The translations under genes were made by a program, and so were the position numbers. DNA of 64,000 nucleotides, from the NCBI RefSeq assembly GCF_014235875.1, contig NZ_JACJUK010000001.1, positions 62,001-126,000 of the forward strand. The letters run 5' to 3'. Source of the stretch: Croceivirga lutea. Its GTDB lineage: Bacteria > Bacteroidota > Bacteroidia > Flavobacteriales > Flavobacteriaceae. The notes under the pieces were generated by a model. That model searched no databases and had not been told where the DNA came from. It saw only the letters and a program-made list of their open reading frames with translations. Below, in pieces: positions 16,519-26,163 of this stretch (its first letter is position 1; the number at the start of each line of letters is the position of its first letter).

Positions 16519-19500
16519 TCAGCTATTTTTTTCTATCCATTTTTTTGCATTAATAAAAGCGAGTACCCAAGGTGAAACTTTTTCATTTCTATCTTTGGGA
16601 TAATTCGCCCAGTTCCAAGGAAAAATACTACGTTCAATATGAGGCATGGTAACTAAATGGCGACCAGATTTATCACACATCATAGCTGTATTGTAATCGC
16701 TACCATTTGGATTTGCTGGATAACCTTCATAACCATATTTAGCTACAATATCATAATTGTCTTCAGATAGGGGTAATTTAAATTTACCTTCTCCATGGCT
16801 AATCCATACGCCAAGAGTTGTTCCTTCTAAATTAGAAAGCATTACAGAATTGTTCTTTTGAATAGCTACTAAAGTAAAATTACTTTCGTGTTTTTGAGAT
16901 TCGTTATGAATCATTTTTCCATGTTGCTCACCATGTTCTGGATTAATCAAATCTAGCTCCATAAACAATTGACAACCATTGCAAATACCCACAGAAAGGG
17001 TGTCTGGTCTAGCAAAGAAATCACTAATTACTTTTTGAGCCTTTTCGTTGTACTTAATAGCACCTGCCCAACCCTTAGCAGAACCTAAAACATCAGAGTT
17101 TGAAAATCCGCCTACGGCGCCTAAAAACTGAATATCTTTTAGGTCTTCTCTACCCGAAATTAAATCGGTCATGTGAACATCTTTAACGTCAAAACCAGCT
17201 AGATACATGGCATTTGCCATTTCTCTTTCAGAATTACTTCCTTTTTCTCGTAAAATAGCCGCTTTTGGTTTTTTGTTTGATTCTGAATTCACGATAATTT
17301 CATTTCCATTAAAATTATCTGGAAAAGAATAAGTTAGCGGTTGATTTTTGTAATTTTCGAATCGCTCTTTAGCAAGACCATTTGCAGTTTGCTTATCATC
17401 TAATAAATATGATGTTTTAAACCAAGTGTCTCTTAATGAAGCTATATTAAGGCCGATTTCAACACCTTGATTTTTTAATTTGAGTGTAGCTTCATTACCT
17501 GGTGTACCTATATTTATTACGTTTATTCCTCTAGACTGTAAACCCAAAGCTACACTGGTTTTAGCCTGAAAAACGATGCCTATGTTCTCAGCAAAAAGTA
17601 ACTTAATGGTATCATTTTCGTTTAGTCCGCTTAAATCAATAGCTGCCCCTAAATTGTTGTCCGCAAAACAGATTTCTAATAGCGTTGTTATTAAACCACC
17701 TGAACCAATATCATGTCCGCATTTAATGTTACCTGCTTTAATTTCTTCTTGTATGGCGTTAAAAGCTTTTTTGAAGTAAGCAGCATCAGTAATTGTAGGG
17801 GTATCGCTACCAACACTGTTAAGAATTTGATTAAAACTAGAGCCACCTAATTTGTAGTTGTCTTTACTAAAATTTAAATAATAAATATCACCACCATCTT
17901 TTTGAAGCACGGGTTCCACCACTTTAGTAAGGTCTGAGCAATGCCCTGCAGCTGAAATAATTACCGTACCTGGAGCAATTACTTCTTTATCAGCATACTT
18001 TTGTTTCATACTCAACGAGTCTTTGCCCGTTGGTATATTAATGCCTAATTCTATGGCAAATTTTGAGCAAGCTTCAACAGCTTCATACAACCTAGCATCT
18101 TCACCAGGATTTTTGCAAGGCCACATCCAATTAGCTGAAAGTGAAACTGATTTTAAACCGTCTTCTAATGGAGCCCAGATGATATTTGTTAGGGCCTCAG
18201 CAATACTATTTCTACTACCAGCACTTGGGTCAATTAAACCAGAAATTGGGGAGTGACCAATACTTGTAGCTAGGCCTTCTTTTCCTTTGAAATCTAAGGC
18301 CATTACACCAACATTATTTAAAGGTAGCTGTAACGAGCCAACACATTGTTGTTTAGCTACTCTGCCGCCAACACACCGGTCAACCTTGTTAGTAAGCCAA
18401 TCTTTACAAGCTACGGCTTCTAATTGAAGTACATTTTCTAAATACTCATGAAAATGTTCTAAACTGTACGAGTTATCCTTGTAGTTAGCCTCAATTTTAT
18501 GATCTTCAAGTATTGTTTTTGGTGAGCTGCCAAACATATCGGCAAGCTCCAGGTCCATAGGTTTATCACCGTTAGCACTACTTTCAAACGTAAATCTATG
18601 GTCACCAGTAACTTCACCAACCTCAAAAAGGGGAGAGCGTTCCCTTTCTGCTATTTTTTGAAGCAAATCCATAGCTGCCTCACCCATGACAAGACCCATA
18701 CGTTCTTGACTTTCATTGCCAATAATTTCTTTTGCAGATAGGGTAGGGTCGCCTATAGGTAATTTGTCTAAGTCTATTTTACCGCCAGTTTCTTCTACCA
18801 ATTCTGATAAACAATTTAAATGACCGCCAGCACCATGATCATGAATAGAAACTATGGGGTTGTGTTCTCCTTCAACCATTCCACGTATTGCATTCGCAGC
18901 TCTTTTTTGCATTTCTGGATTGCTACGCTGCACGGCATTTAATTCTATAGCGGCTTCAAATTCTCCGGTGTCAGCACTAGATACAGCAGCTCCACCCATA
19001 CCAATTCTATAATTATCACCACCAAGAATTACCACTTTATCTCCTTTTTCTGGAGTTTCTTTTAAGGCATGTTCTTGTTTGCCATAGCCAATACCCCCAG
19101 CAAGCATGATAACTTTATCAAACCCAAGAAGCTTAGACGCTTCTTGATGTTCAAATGTTAGCACAGAACCTGCAATTAATGGTTGCCCAAATTTATTGCC
19201 AAAATCAGAAGCTCCATTACTAGCTTTTATTAGGATATCCATTGGAGTTTGGTATAGCCATTCTCTTTCTGGAAAGGCTTTCTCCCAATTACGCTCATCT
19301 TCTAATCTAGAATACGAAGTCATATACACGGCTGTTCCCGCAAGTGGCAAACTACCTTTACCACCAGCAAGGCGGTCTCTAATTTCGCCACCAGAGCCTG
19401 TTGCAGCACCGTTAAAAGGTTCTACAGTTGTAGGAAAATTGTGTGTTTCTGCTTTTAAAGAAAGCACAGAATTATATTCTTTTTCTTGGTAATAATCTGG

Positions 19501-20187
19501 AATATCAGCTCTTTCAGGAGCAAATTGAATTACTTTAGGACCTTTAATAAAGGCAACATTATCCTTATATGCAGAAACAATTCCGTTCGGATTTTCTTCT
19601 GACGTTTTTTTAATCAATTTAAAGAGTGAAGTAGGCATTTCATTACCATTCACCACAAAGGTTCCATTAAATATTTTATGCCTACAGTGTTCTGAATTTA
19701 CCTGACTAAAACCAAATACTTCAGAATCTGTGAGGTTTCTACCCAATCGGTTTGCAAGGTTTTCTAGATAGGTTACTTCTTCATCATTTAAAGCCAGCCC
19801 TTCTTTAGTGTTGTAAGCCGCAATGTCTTCAATTTCAAGAATAGGTTCAGGAGAAACCGCAATTGTAAAAATATCTTGATTAAGACTAGTAAACTTTTGA
19901 AAAAGCATGGGGTCATAATCAGAATAATCAGCGGAGACCGAAACAAATTCTTCAATTCGTATAATACCTTGAATGCCCATATTTTGGGTTATCTCGGTAG
20001 CATTAGTGCTCCAGGGTGTAATCATTGCTGCTCTTGGACCAACAAAAAAGGCGTCTATTGACGCCGCTTCTATTTTTGGCTGGTTACCAAATAACCAGCT
20101 TAATTTTTCCTTATTTTGAACGCTAAGTTCTTCTTGAGTCTGCAGAGCGAAAACCTTTGTTTGTGGGTTTCCGAAAAAGTGAATCAT
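16519..20187 (-). CDS. purL: Phosphoribosylformylglycinamidine synthase, large fused form
   Basis: Start set at 20187 (MIHFFGNPQTKVFALQ), 1222 residues; the upstream in-frame ATG at 20244 would add 19 unlike residues and lies beyond the -7 box at 20208. This is the long PurL that fuses the N-terminal linker, two AIR-synthase-like halves and a C-terminal glutaminase. Seen: FSQVNSEHCRHKIFNG, KAETHNFPTTVEPFNGAATGSGGEIRD, DHGAGGHLNC, GKDSLSMKQKY and the glutaminase nucleophile in VGICNGCQLF with late MPHIERS. It converts FGAR, glutamine and ATP to FGAM in purine synthesis. Stand-alone in this window, with no other pur genes nearby. Confidence 0.97.
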   Translation of the reverse strand: MIHFFGNPQTKVFALQTQEELSVQNKEKLSWLFGNQPKIEAASIDAFFVGPRAAMITPWSTNATEITQNMGIQGIIRIEEFVSVSADYSDYDPMLFQKFTSLNQDIFTIAVSPEPILEIEDIAAYNTKEGLALNDEEVTYLENLANRLGRNLTDSEVFGFSQVNSEHCRHKIFNGTFVVNGNEMPTSLFKLIKKTSEENPNGIVSAYKDNVAFIKGPKVIQFAPERADIPDYYQEKEYNSVLSLKAETHNFPTTVEPFNGAATGSGGEIRDRLAGGKGSLPLAGTAVYMTSYSRLEDERNWEKAFPEREWLYQTPMDILIKASNGASDFGNKFGQPLIAGSVLTFEHQEASKLLGFDKVIMLAGGIGYGKQEHALKETPEKGDKVVILGGDNYRIGMGGAAVSSADTGEFEAAIELNAVQRSNPEMQKRAANAIRGMVEGEHNPIVSIHDHGAGGHLNCLSELVEETGGKIDLDKLPIGDPTLSAKEIIGNESQERMGLVMGEAAMDLLQKIAERERSPLFEVGEVTGDHRFTFESSANGDKPMDLELADMFGSSPKTILEDHKIEANYKDNSYSLEHFHEYLENVLQLEAVACKDWLTNKVDRCVGGRVAKQQCVGSLQLPLNNVGVMALDFKGKEGLATSIGHSPISGLIDPSAGSRNSIAEALTNIIWAPLEDGLKSVSLSANWMWPCKNPGEDARLYEAVEACSKFAIELGINIPTGKDSLSMKQKYADKEVIAPGTVIISAAGHCSDLTKVVEPVLQKDGGDIYYLNFSKDNYKLGGSSFNQILNSVGSDTPTITDAAYFKKAFNAIQEEIKAGNIKCGHDIGSGGLITTLLEICFADNNLGAAIDLSGLNENDTIKLLFAENIGIVFQAKTSVALGLQSRGINVINIGTPGNEATLKLKNQGVEIGLNIASLRDTWFKTSYLLDDKQTANGLAKERFENYKNQPLTYSFPDNFNGNEIIVNSESNKKPKAAILREKGSNSEREMANAMYLAGFDVKDVHMTDLISGREDLKDIQFLGAVGGFSNSDVLGSAKGWAGAIKYNEKAQKVISDFFARPDTLSVGICNGCQLFMELDLINPEHGEQHGKMIHNESQKHESNFTLVAIQKNNSVMLSNLEGTTLGVWISHGEGKFKLPLSEDNYDIVAKYGYEGYPANPNGSDYNTAMMCDKSGRHLVTMPHIERSIFPWNWANYPKDRNEKVSPWVLAFINAKKWIEKNS

Positions 20188-20207
20188 ATCCAAAAAATTG
20201 CAAAAAG

Positions 20208-20215
20208 CAAATTTA
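20208..20215 (-). promoter_or_regulatory. Promoter -7 box of purL
   Basis: The minus strand reads TAAATTTG (consensus TAnnTTTG), 20 bp upstream of the chosen purL ATG. A possible -33 TTG lies 22 bp further upstream, slightly far. The site favours the 20187 start over the longer frame. Confidence 0.5.
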
Positions 20216-20281
20216 CCAAATAGTTGAGTATTATTAGCAATCAATGGATTGAGTTGTTAACCATAATTGTTAAAAAACCTA

Positions 20282-21931
20282 CTACTCGAGTTTGGTTTTT
20301 AGGTAGGCAAATGCTTCATCAATAGTATTAAATACATCTTCATGAGGAATTAAATCATCTATTAAATCAATAGCTTCTAATTGGTCTCTTGGTTGCTCTT
20401 TAATTCCGGTTAGAATTACTTCAATATTTTGTTTACGCAAATCAAACACAGCTTCCTCTAGAGCATATAAACCTGATTGGTCAATATAAGGTACACGGTC
20501 CATTCTAATTATCAATGCTTTAATATCATTACCTAAACTTTTTATTTCATCTTTAAAATGAGATGTAAATCCAAAGAAAAAAGGTCCGTATAGGTGTTTG
20601 ATAATAACTTTGTCTTTATATTTTTCATAGAACTCTTTTTCGTCTTGCCATGGTTTTGAACCGTCAAAATCGGCTACAGGCCCAACGTCTAATCCATTTT
20701 TGGCCAAGTCACTAGATTGTTTCATAAAAAGTAGCGAAGCCAACGCTACACCAATACCAACGGCATTAATTAAACTTCCGAAGGTGGTAATAAGAAGCAC
20801 AATAATTAAGACCACAGAATCTGCTCGTGGAACTACCTTTAAATGCTTAAGTCCTTTAAAATCAATAATCTTGAAACCTACAGGAATTAGTAATCCGGCA
20901 AGAACCGCTAGGGGAATATGAGCTGCTAAGGTTCCCAGACCAAGTAAAACGGTTAAAAGAAAAATACCGTGTAAAACACCAGATAAACGCGTTTTACCAC
21001 CAGCATTAATATTAACAACAGTACCTTTTGTTGCTCCAGCTCCAGGAATACCGCCAAATAGGGCAGCAATCATGTTTCCAATACCTTGTCCTATAAGTTC
21101 TCGATTACTGTTGTGTTTGGTTTTGGTCATATTGTCAGCAATTACTGATGTTAATAATGAGTCTATACTTCCCAGCACTGCTAATACAACAGCGTACTCG
21201 ATGATAATGCTATAGGCTCCAGCATCTACAGGCCATAAATTTCCAATTTGTAAAGAAGGCAAACCAGATGGAATTTCACCAATTACTGGAACATCCCACT
21301 TTAAAAAATAACCCGCTAAAGACGCTAGTACAAGTGCTACAAGGGCGCTTGGAATGGCCTTAGTGATTTTTGGAAAAACGTAGTATATAACAATTGTCAA
21401 TACGCCAAGAATTAACGCATAAATATTAGCCTCAGCGAACATTCTGGGTAAATCTTGAATTACCTTAATTGTGGACTTTGGAGAAGAAAGCCCAACTAAG
21501 GGGAATAACTGCAAAATGATAATAATAAGTCCAACCCCACTCATAAAACCAGAAACCACGGGATACGGAAAGTACTTTACATAACCGGCAATATTTAATA
21601 AACCAAATATTACCTGTATAAGTCCGCCTAATAAAAAAGTAAGTAGAATAATACCCATGGCATTTTCTAGACTACCGTTGAGTTGTATTGCACCAGCAAC
21701 AAGTGCTGCAGAGACTACAGTCATGGGTCCGGTAGGTCCACTTGCTTGCGTTTCAGTACCACCAAAGAGTGCTGCGAAAATACCCACGGCGATTGCACCA
21801 TAAAGCCCAGCAGCTGCACCCATTCCAGATTGTACACCAAAAGCAAGGGCCAATGGTAATGCAATAATACCGGCAACTAAACCACCAGTTAAATCACCTT
21901 TGAAATTTTTAAAATCGTAAAACTTTTTCAT
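20282..21931 (-). CDS. SulP family inorganic anion transporter with STAS domain
   Basis: 549 residues. The N-terminal SulP core shows GDLTGGLVAGIIALPLALAFG, GATKGTVVN and about 10-12 membrane helices. A cytoplasmic STAS domain occupies about 430-549 (ALIIRMDRVPYIDQSGLYAL with the conserved DxSG). Members carry sulfate, bicarbonate or dicarboxylates, usually with sodium or protons. No carbonic anhydrase or sulfate assimilation genes are nearby to decide the substrate; in marine bacteria bicarbonate is a common choice. Located in the inner membrane, transcribed alone, divergent from the GntP cluster. Confidence 0.9.
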   Translation of the reverse strand: MKKFYDFKNFKGDLTGGLVAGIIALPLALAFGVQSGMGAAAGLYGAIAVGIFAALFGGTETQASGPTGPMTVVSAALVAGAIQLNGSLENAMGIILLTFLLGGLIQVIFGLLNIAGYVKYFPYPVVSGFMSGVGLIIIILQLFPLVGLSSPKSTIKVIQDLPRMFAEANIYALILGVLTIVIYYVFPKITKAIPSALVALVLASLAGYFLKWDVPVIGEIPSGLPSLQIGNLWPVDAGAYSIIIEYAVVLAVLGSIDSLLTSVIADNMTKTKHNSNRELIGQGIGNMIAALFGGIPGAGATKGTVVNINAGGKTRLSGVLHGIFLLTVLLGLGTLAAHIPLAVLAGLLIPVGFKIIDFKGLKHLKVVPRADSVVLIIVLLITTFGSLINAVGIGVALASLLFMKQSSDLAKNGLDVGPVADFDGSKPWQDEKEFYEKYKDKVIIKHLYGPFFFGFTSHFKDEIKSLGNDIKALIIRMDRVPYIDQSGLYALEEAVFDLRKQNIEVILTGIKEQPRDQLEAIDLIDDLIPHEDVFNTIDEAFAYLKTKLE

Positions 21932-22038
21932 GAATTAAAGTTGAAATAAAAATGCCTTCGAAAGATAATGAAATAGATTAGTTCCATCCTTTTTTCTACT
22001 TTTAAAGCTTGTACAACTAACTGAACCAAACTAGATCA

Positions 22039-23352
22039 ATGTCTTTATTAATTGTAATTGCGGGCATATTATTGCTCTTTGCTTTAATTGCTGGATTAAA
22101 ACTCAACTCTTTTCTATCCTTTATTATCGTTTGTTTATTTGTAGGACTATTACAAGGTATGGAGCCTTTAGCCATAATAGATTCTATACAGAAAGGTATT
22201 GGTAGCACACTAGGTTTCTTGGTACTTATTCTGGGCTTAGGAGCTATGCTTGGTAAATTAGTAGCTGATAGCGGAGCCGCACAAAGAATAACCACAAAAC
22301 TTGTAGACACTTTTGGGATTAAACATGTGCAGTGGGCTGTAGTACTTACGGGGTTTATTGTGGGTATACCTATGTTTTACTCTGTTGGTTTTGTGATTTT
22401 AGTTCCTTTGGCCTTTACCATTGCAGCAACCACAAGGTTACCATTGTTATATGTTGGATTACCTATGTTAACCTCTTTATCTGTAACGCATGGTTATCTA
22501 CCGCCACATCCTGCACCAACAGCCATTGCCACTATGTTTAATGCTGATTTTGGAAAAACATTAATGTATGGTTTACTAATTGCAGTGCCAGCTATAATAG
22601 TTGCAGGACCATTTTTTGCAAGAACAATAAAAAATATTGAAGCAAAGCCTTTAGCTGGTTTTTATAACCCAACCGTACTTACAGATGACGAAATGCCATC
22701 TTCGGCCACTAGTTTATTTACGGCCTTATTTCCTATAATTTTAATTTTTATTGCCATTGGTGCAGAGCAGTTTTTAAATGACGGATTATTAAAAACCATT
22801 TTAGTTTTTGTAGGTAGTCCAGTCATGGCAATGTTACTTTCTGTCTTACTTGCAATTTATACCCTAGGAATTAAACAAGGTAAAAAAATGAAAGCTGTAA
22901 TGGAAGTTATGGTAGACGGTGTAAAGGGCATTACCATGATTTTATTAGTTATTGCCGGAGCAGGGGCATTAAAACAAATATTAATAGACAGCGGAGTTAG
23001 TGATTATATAGCAAGTCTATTAGAAGGTTCAAATTTTTCTCCAATTCTTTTGGCTTGGTTGATAGCCACTGCCATCAGGGTTTGCGTTGGCTCTGCTACC
23101 GTTGCAGGATTAACTGCTGCGGGTATTGTATTACCACTAGCCTCAGCACCAGGCGTACATGCAGAATTGCTTGTTCTAGCTATTGGCTCTGGTAGTTTAA
23201 TGTTATCTCATGTGAACGATTCCGGATTTTGGCTATTTAAAGAATACTTTAATTTATCTGTAAATCAGACATTGCGTACTTGGACTGTTATGGAAACTAT
23301 TGTGGGTATTATGGGGCTATTAGGAACCTTACTATTAAGTACTATTATCTAA
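22039..23352 (+). CDS. GntP family permease
   Basis: 437 residues, about 12 membrane helices, of the gluconate:H+ symporter (GntP/DsdX) family. Seen: GLGAMLGKLVADSGAAQRI, MFYSVGFVILVPLAF, YLPPHPAPTAIA and ASAPGVHAELLVLAIGSGSLMLSHVNDSGFW, all typical signatures. The family includes gluconate carriers and the D-serine carrier DsdX. Because the three genes that follow encode RidA, a D-amino-acid PLP enzyme and a dipeptidase, D-serine or another D-amino acid is a more likely substrate here than gluconate; that is inference. Only 11 bp separate it from the RidA start. Confidence 0.9.
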   Translation: MSLLIVIAGILLLFALIAGLKLNSFLSFIIVCLFVGLLQGMEPLAIIDSIQKGIGSTLGFLVLILGLGAMLGKLVADSGAAQRITTKLVDTFGIKHVQWAVVLTGFIVGIPMFYSVGFVILVPLAFTIAATTRLPLLYVGLPMLTSLSVTHGYLPPHPAPTAIATMFNADFGKTLMYGLLIAVPAIIVAGPFFARTIKNIEAKPLAGFYNPTVLTDDEMPSSATSLFTALFPIILIFIAIGAEQFLNDGLLKTILVFVGSPVMAMLLSVLLAIYTLGIKQGKKMKAVMEVMVDGVKGITMILLVIAGAGALKQILIDSGVSDYIASLLEGSNFSPILLAWLIATAIRVCVGSATVAGLTAAGIVLPLASAPGVHAELLVLAIGSGSLMLSHVNDSGFWLFKEYFNLSVNQTLRTWTVMETIVGIMGLLGTLLLSTII

Positions 23353-23363
23353 ATTTAAGTCAA

Positions 23364-23828
23364 ATGAAAAAAGCTTCTGAAAAAATTAAAGAATTAGGAT
23401 TGATTTTACCACCTGCGCCACCTCCAGCAGGGGTTTATCGGCCTGTTTTGGTGGTAGATAATTTTTTATATGTCTCTGGTCAGGGACCCGTTCTTCCAGA
23501 TGAAAATCTTATGATTGGCAGAGCAGGAGATACTACAGATAAAGATGGTGCTAAATTAGCCGCTAGGCAAGTTGGCCTAACTATGCTCTCTACGATTCAA
23601 ACACATTTTGGAGATATAGACCAAATTAAAAGAGTAGTCAAAGTATTGGGTATGGTAAATTGTACTCCAGATTTTCAGCAACATCCTTATGTGATAAATG
23701 GGTTTAGTGAATTAATGGCTGATGTTTTTGGAAAAGAAAATGGTATTGGCGTAAGAAGCGCTGTAGGCATGATGCTACCCAGTAACGTTTTAGTAGAAAT
23801 AGAAGCAATGTTTGAGCTGCACAGATGA
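23364..23828 (+). CDS. RidA (YjgF/YER057c/UK114) family enamine/imine deaminase
   Basis: Start chosen at 23364 (MKKASEKIKELG), 154 residues; the frame is open further upstream but overlaps the permease. The YjgF fold is seen in GVYRPVLVVDNFLYVSGQGP and the C-terminal GVRSAVGMMLPSNVLVEIEAMFEL, with the conserved active-site Arg in the RSAVG segment. RidA proteins hydrolyse reactive 2-aminoacrylate and related enamine/imines released by PLP dehydratases such as serine or threonine dehydratases. That fits the PLP enzyme encoded next, whose start overlaps this stop by 4 bp (ATGA). This is the longer, roughly 150-residue YjgF type and not the 128-residue E. coli form. Confidence 0.92.
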   Translation: MKKASEKIKELGLILPPAPPPAGVYRPVLVVDNFLYVSGQGPVLPDENLMIGRAGDTTDKDGAKLAARQVGLTMLSTIQTHFGDIDQIKRVVKVLGMVNCTPDFQQHPYVINGFSELMADVFGKENGIGVRSAVGMMLPSNVLVEIEAMFELHR

Positions 23829-24934
23829 GTAATATAAACTGGTTTCAATTAAATAACCCTAGAGAAATTGCTTCACCTGGGCTACTTGTTTTCAAAGACC
23901 GCATTGCTCATAATATAAATTTGATGGTTGCGGCAACAGGTGACGCCAAAAAACTTCGGCCTCATATTAAAACCCATAAAATGGAAGAGGTTATTGCTAT
24001 GCAGGTAGCAGCTGGAATAACCAAATTCAAATGTGCAACAATTGCTGAAGCTGAATTGTTAGCAACTTCTGACGCTCAGGATATTCTTTTGGCAATGCAA
24101 CCCATTGGTCCAAATATTTCCAGGTTTTTCAATTTAAAACAAGCATTTCCTCATAAATACTTTGCTTGCCTTGTTGATAATGAGTTTTCATTAAATGAGC
24201 TATCCAAAGAAGCTAAAAGTAGAAATACCACCTTAGCTATTTTTATTGATTTGGATGTCGGTATGTCTAGAACAGGAATTTCACCAGAAGATTCTTTTGA
24301 GTTGATAAAAGAGATTACCAAAGATGAGTTTGTTCAATTAAAGGGTTTGCATGTATACGATGGACATATTCGGATTTCGAATATTGATGAACGCTTTACA
24401 AAGTGTAATGAAGCTTTTGTAGCGGTAGACGAATTGCTTAAACGTTTAGATTTGGAAAAAATACAGGCGGGTGAAATAGTTGCCGGTGGTTCTCCAACCT
24501 TTTATGTGCATGCAAAACGGCCAAAGGTTATTGCTTCACCAGGAACTACCTTACTATGGGACCAAGGTTACGGAAGCAAATTCCCTGATATGGAATTTAA
24601 ACACGCGGCTGTATTAGTTACCAGATTATTAAGCAAACCAAAACCAAATCAGTTTTGTCTAGATTTAGGACACAAAGCTTTGGCATCAGAAATGCCGTTT
24701 CCAAGAGTTAAGTTTTTAAATACAGATGATTTTGAGCAAATAAGTCAAAGTGAAGAACATTTTGTAGTAAAGGTATCCAATCCTGAAAAGTATCAAATCG
24801 GTGATGTTTTTTATGCTGTTCCTATACATGTTTGTCCTACCGTTGCCAAATACCCTAAAGTTACCGTAGTTGAAAATGGGGAAATTATTGATTCATGGAA
24901 AGTAGCAGCTAGAGACCATAAAATCACCTATTAA
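23825..24934 (+). CDS. D-threonine aldolase / D-serine dehydratase-like PLP enzyme
   Basis: 369 residues of the alanine racemase-like fold type III family. The PLP lysine lies in RPHIKTHK (residues 45-52; K49 by family pattern), followed by the barrel with FIDLDVGMSRTG and VAGGSPTF. The C-terminal IHVCPTV supplies His335 and Cys337, the metal-binding pair of eukaryotic-type D-serine dehydratase and D-threonine aldolase. The enzyme should either eliminate ammonia from D-serine/D-threonine or cleave D-3-hydroxyamino acids; sequence alone does not separate these. Its start overlaps the ridA stop (ATGA) and its stop overlaps the dipeptidase start (TAATG), so the three are translationally coupled. 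Confidence 0.9.
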   Translation: MSNINWFQLNNPREIASPGLLVFKDRIAHNINLMVAATGDAKKLRPHIKTHKMEEVIAMQVAAGITKFKCATIAEAELLATSDAQDILLAMQPIGPNISRFFNLKQAFPHKYFACLVDNEFSLNELSKEAKSRNTTLAIFIDLDVGMSRTGISPEDSFELIKEITKDEFVQLKGLHVYDGHIRISNIDERFTKCNEAFVAVDELLKRLDLEKIQAGEIVAGGSPTFYVHAKRPKVIASPGTTLLWDQGYGSKFPDMEFKHAAVLVTRLLSKPKPNQFCLDLGHKALASEMPFPRVKFLNTDDFEQISQSEEHFVVKVSNPEKYQIGDVFYAVPIHVCPTVAKYPKVTVVENGEIIDSWKVAARDHKITY

Positions 24935-26007
24935 TGCAGTACCCCTTCATTTTTGATGCACATTTAGATTTGTCTATGAATGCCATGGAATGGAATCGAG
25001 ATTTACGATTGTCTGTTACAGAAATTCGTGAGCGAGAAAAAGGCCTTTCAGACTTACCAGACAGAGGTAATAATATGGTATCACTTAAAGCTATGCGTAA
25101 AGGTAATGTAGGTTTATGTGTGGCTACACAAATAGCACGTTACGTTAAAAAAAGTAATTTGTTGCCAGGTTGGAACTCTCCAGAACAAGCATGGGCGCAA
25201 ACTCAAGGACAACTTGCTTGGTATAAAGCCATGGAGGCTGCGGGTGAATTAATACAAATTACGAATAAAGAGCAGGTAGAAAATCATTTAAGTAACTGGA
25301 AAACCAACAATACCGCTACACCTATAGGGTATATTCTAAGTTTAGAAGGAGCAGATAGTATTTGTAATCTAGATTATCTAGAAAAGTCATATGAACAAGG
25401 ATTGAGGGCTATAGGACCCGCCCATTACGGACCAGGCACGTATGCTTATGGGACAGATTCTGACGGCGGCATTGGTTTAAAAGGAAGAGAATTACTCAAG
25501 AAAATTGAAGAATTACAATTGATTTTAGATGTTACCCATTTAAGTGATACCAGTTTTTGGGAAACAATGGATTACTATAATGGTCCATTATGGGCAAGTC
25601 ATAATAATTGTAGAACTCTTGTTAACCACAATAGGCAATTTAGTGATAAACAAATTCTAGAAATTATTAGTAGAGGAGGGGTAATAGGGGTTGTTTTAGA
25701 TGCTTGGATGATGAAAGAAAACTGGCAACGGGGTGTATCAAAACCAGAAGCTATGGGAGTTTCACTACAGCAAGTAGCAGATAATATTGACCATATTTGT
25801 CAACTCGCTGGCAATTGCAACCATGTAGGTATTGGTTCTGATTTAGATGGGGGCTTTGGTAAAGAGCAAGCACCTTACGATATGGATACCATTGCAGACC
25901 TACAAAAAATTCCAGCAATATTACAATCCCGTGGATATTCTAAAACTGACATTTTAAAAGTTTTGCATGATAACTTTCTGTCTTTTCTAAAAAGAATTTG
26001 GAGTTAA
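24934..26007 (+). CDS. M19 (renal dipeptidase-like) membrane dipeptidase family protein
   Basis: 357 residues, no signal peptide, so probably cytoplasmic despite the family name. Metal-binding HLD motif at the N-terminus (FDAHLDLSMNA), SLEGADSI with the bridging Glu, LDVTHLSDTSFW and ASHNNCR with the metal His residues, and VGIGSDLDGGFG near the C-terminus. M19 enzymes split dipeptides and several tolerate or prefer a D-amino acid at the C-terminal position. Translationally coupled to the D-amino-acid PLP enzyme, it could release the D-amino acid on which that enzyme acts. Substrate is inferred. Confidence 0.9.
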   Translation: MQYPFIFDAHLDLSMNAMEWNRDLRLSVTEIREREKGLSDLPDRGNNMVSLKAMRKGNVGLCVATQIARYVKKSNLLPGWNSPEQAWAQTQGQLAWYKAMEAAGELIQITNKEQVENHLSNWKTNNTATPIGYILSLEGADSICNLDYLEKSYEQGLRAIGPAHYGPGTYAYGTDSDGGIGLKGRELLKKIEELQLILDVTHLSDTSFWETMDYYNGPLWASHNNCRTLVNHNRQFSDKQILEIISRGGVIGVVLDAWMMKENWQRGVSKPEAMGVSLQQVADNIDHICQLAGNCNHVGIGSDLDGGFGKEQAPYDMDTIADLQKIPAILQSRGYSKTDILKVLHDNFLSFLKRIWS

Positions 26008-26065
26008 TTACCTTATAATTTCAAATAAATTCTATTTAGTTTTAGTGTAAAGTGATGATTAGATT

Positions 26066-26102
26066 GATGATTTCTGATAATTAAATAAAATTATCAATCA
26101 TC
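26066..26102. repeat. Hairpin-forming inverted repeat before the M20 amidohydrolase gene
   Basis: GATGAT-(TTC)-TGATAATT, a 6-nt loop AAATAA, then AATTATCA-ATCATC: a 14-bp stem with one 3-nt bulge. No T-run follows, so it is not an obvious terminator. A second small hairpin TTCCTA/TAGGAA lies at 26123-26137. Together they could be an attenuator, mRNA stabiliser or operator between the coupled genes and the next gene. Confidence 0.6.
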
Positions 26103-26163
26103 TCATTTATATAGCTTTAAGTTTCCTATTTTAGGAATATCAACTACTTCAAAATACATTAAA

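Noticed and set aside
16500-16530. AGCTGAT/ATCAGCT inverted repeat at the purL stop as terminator
   Set aside because: Only 7 bp with a roughly 20-nt loop and no T-run; too weak to call.
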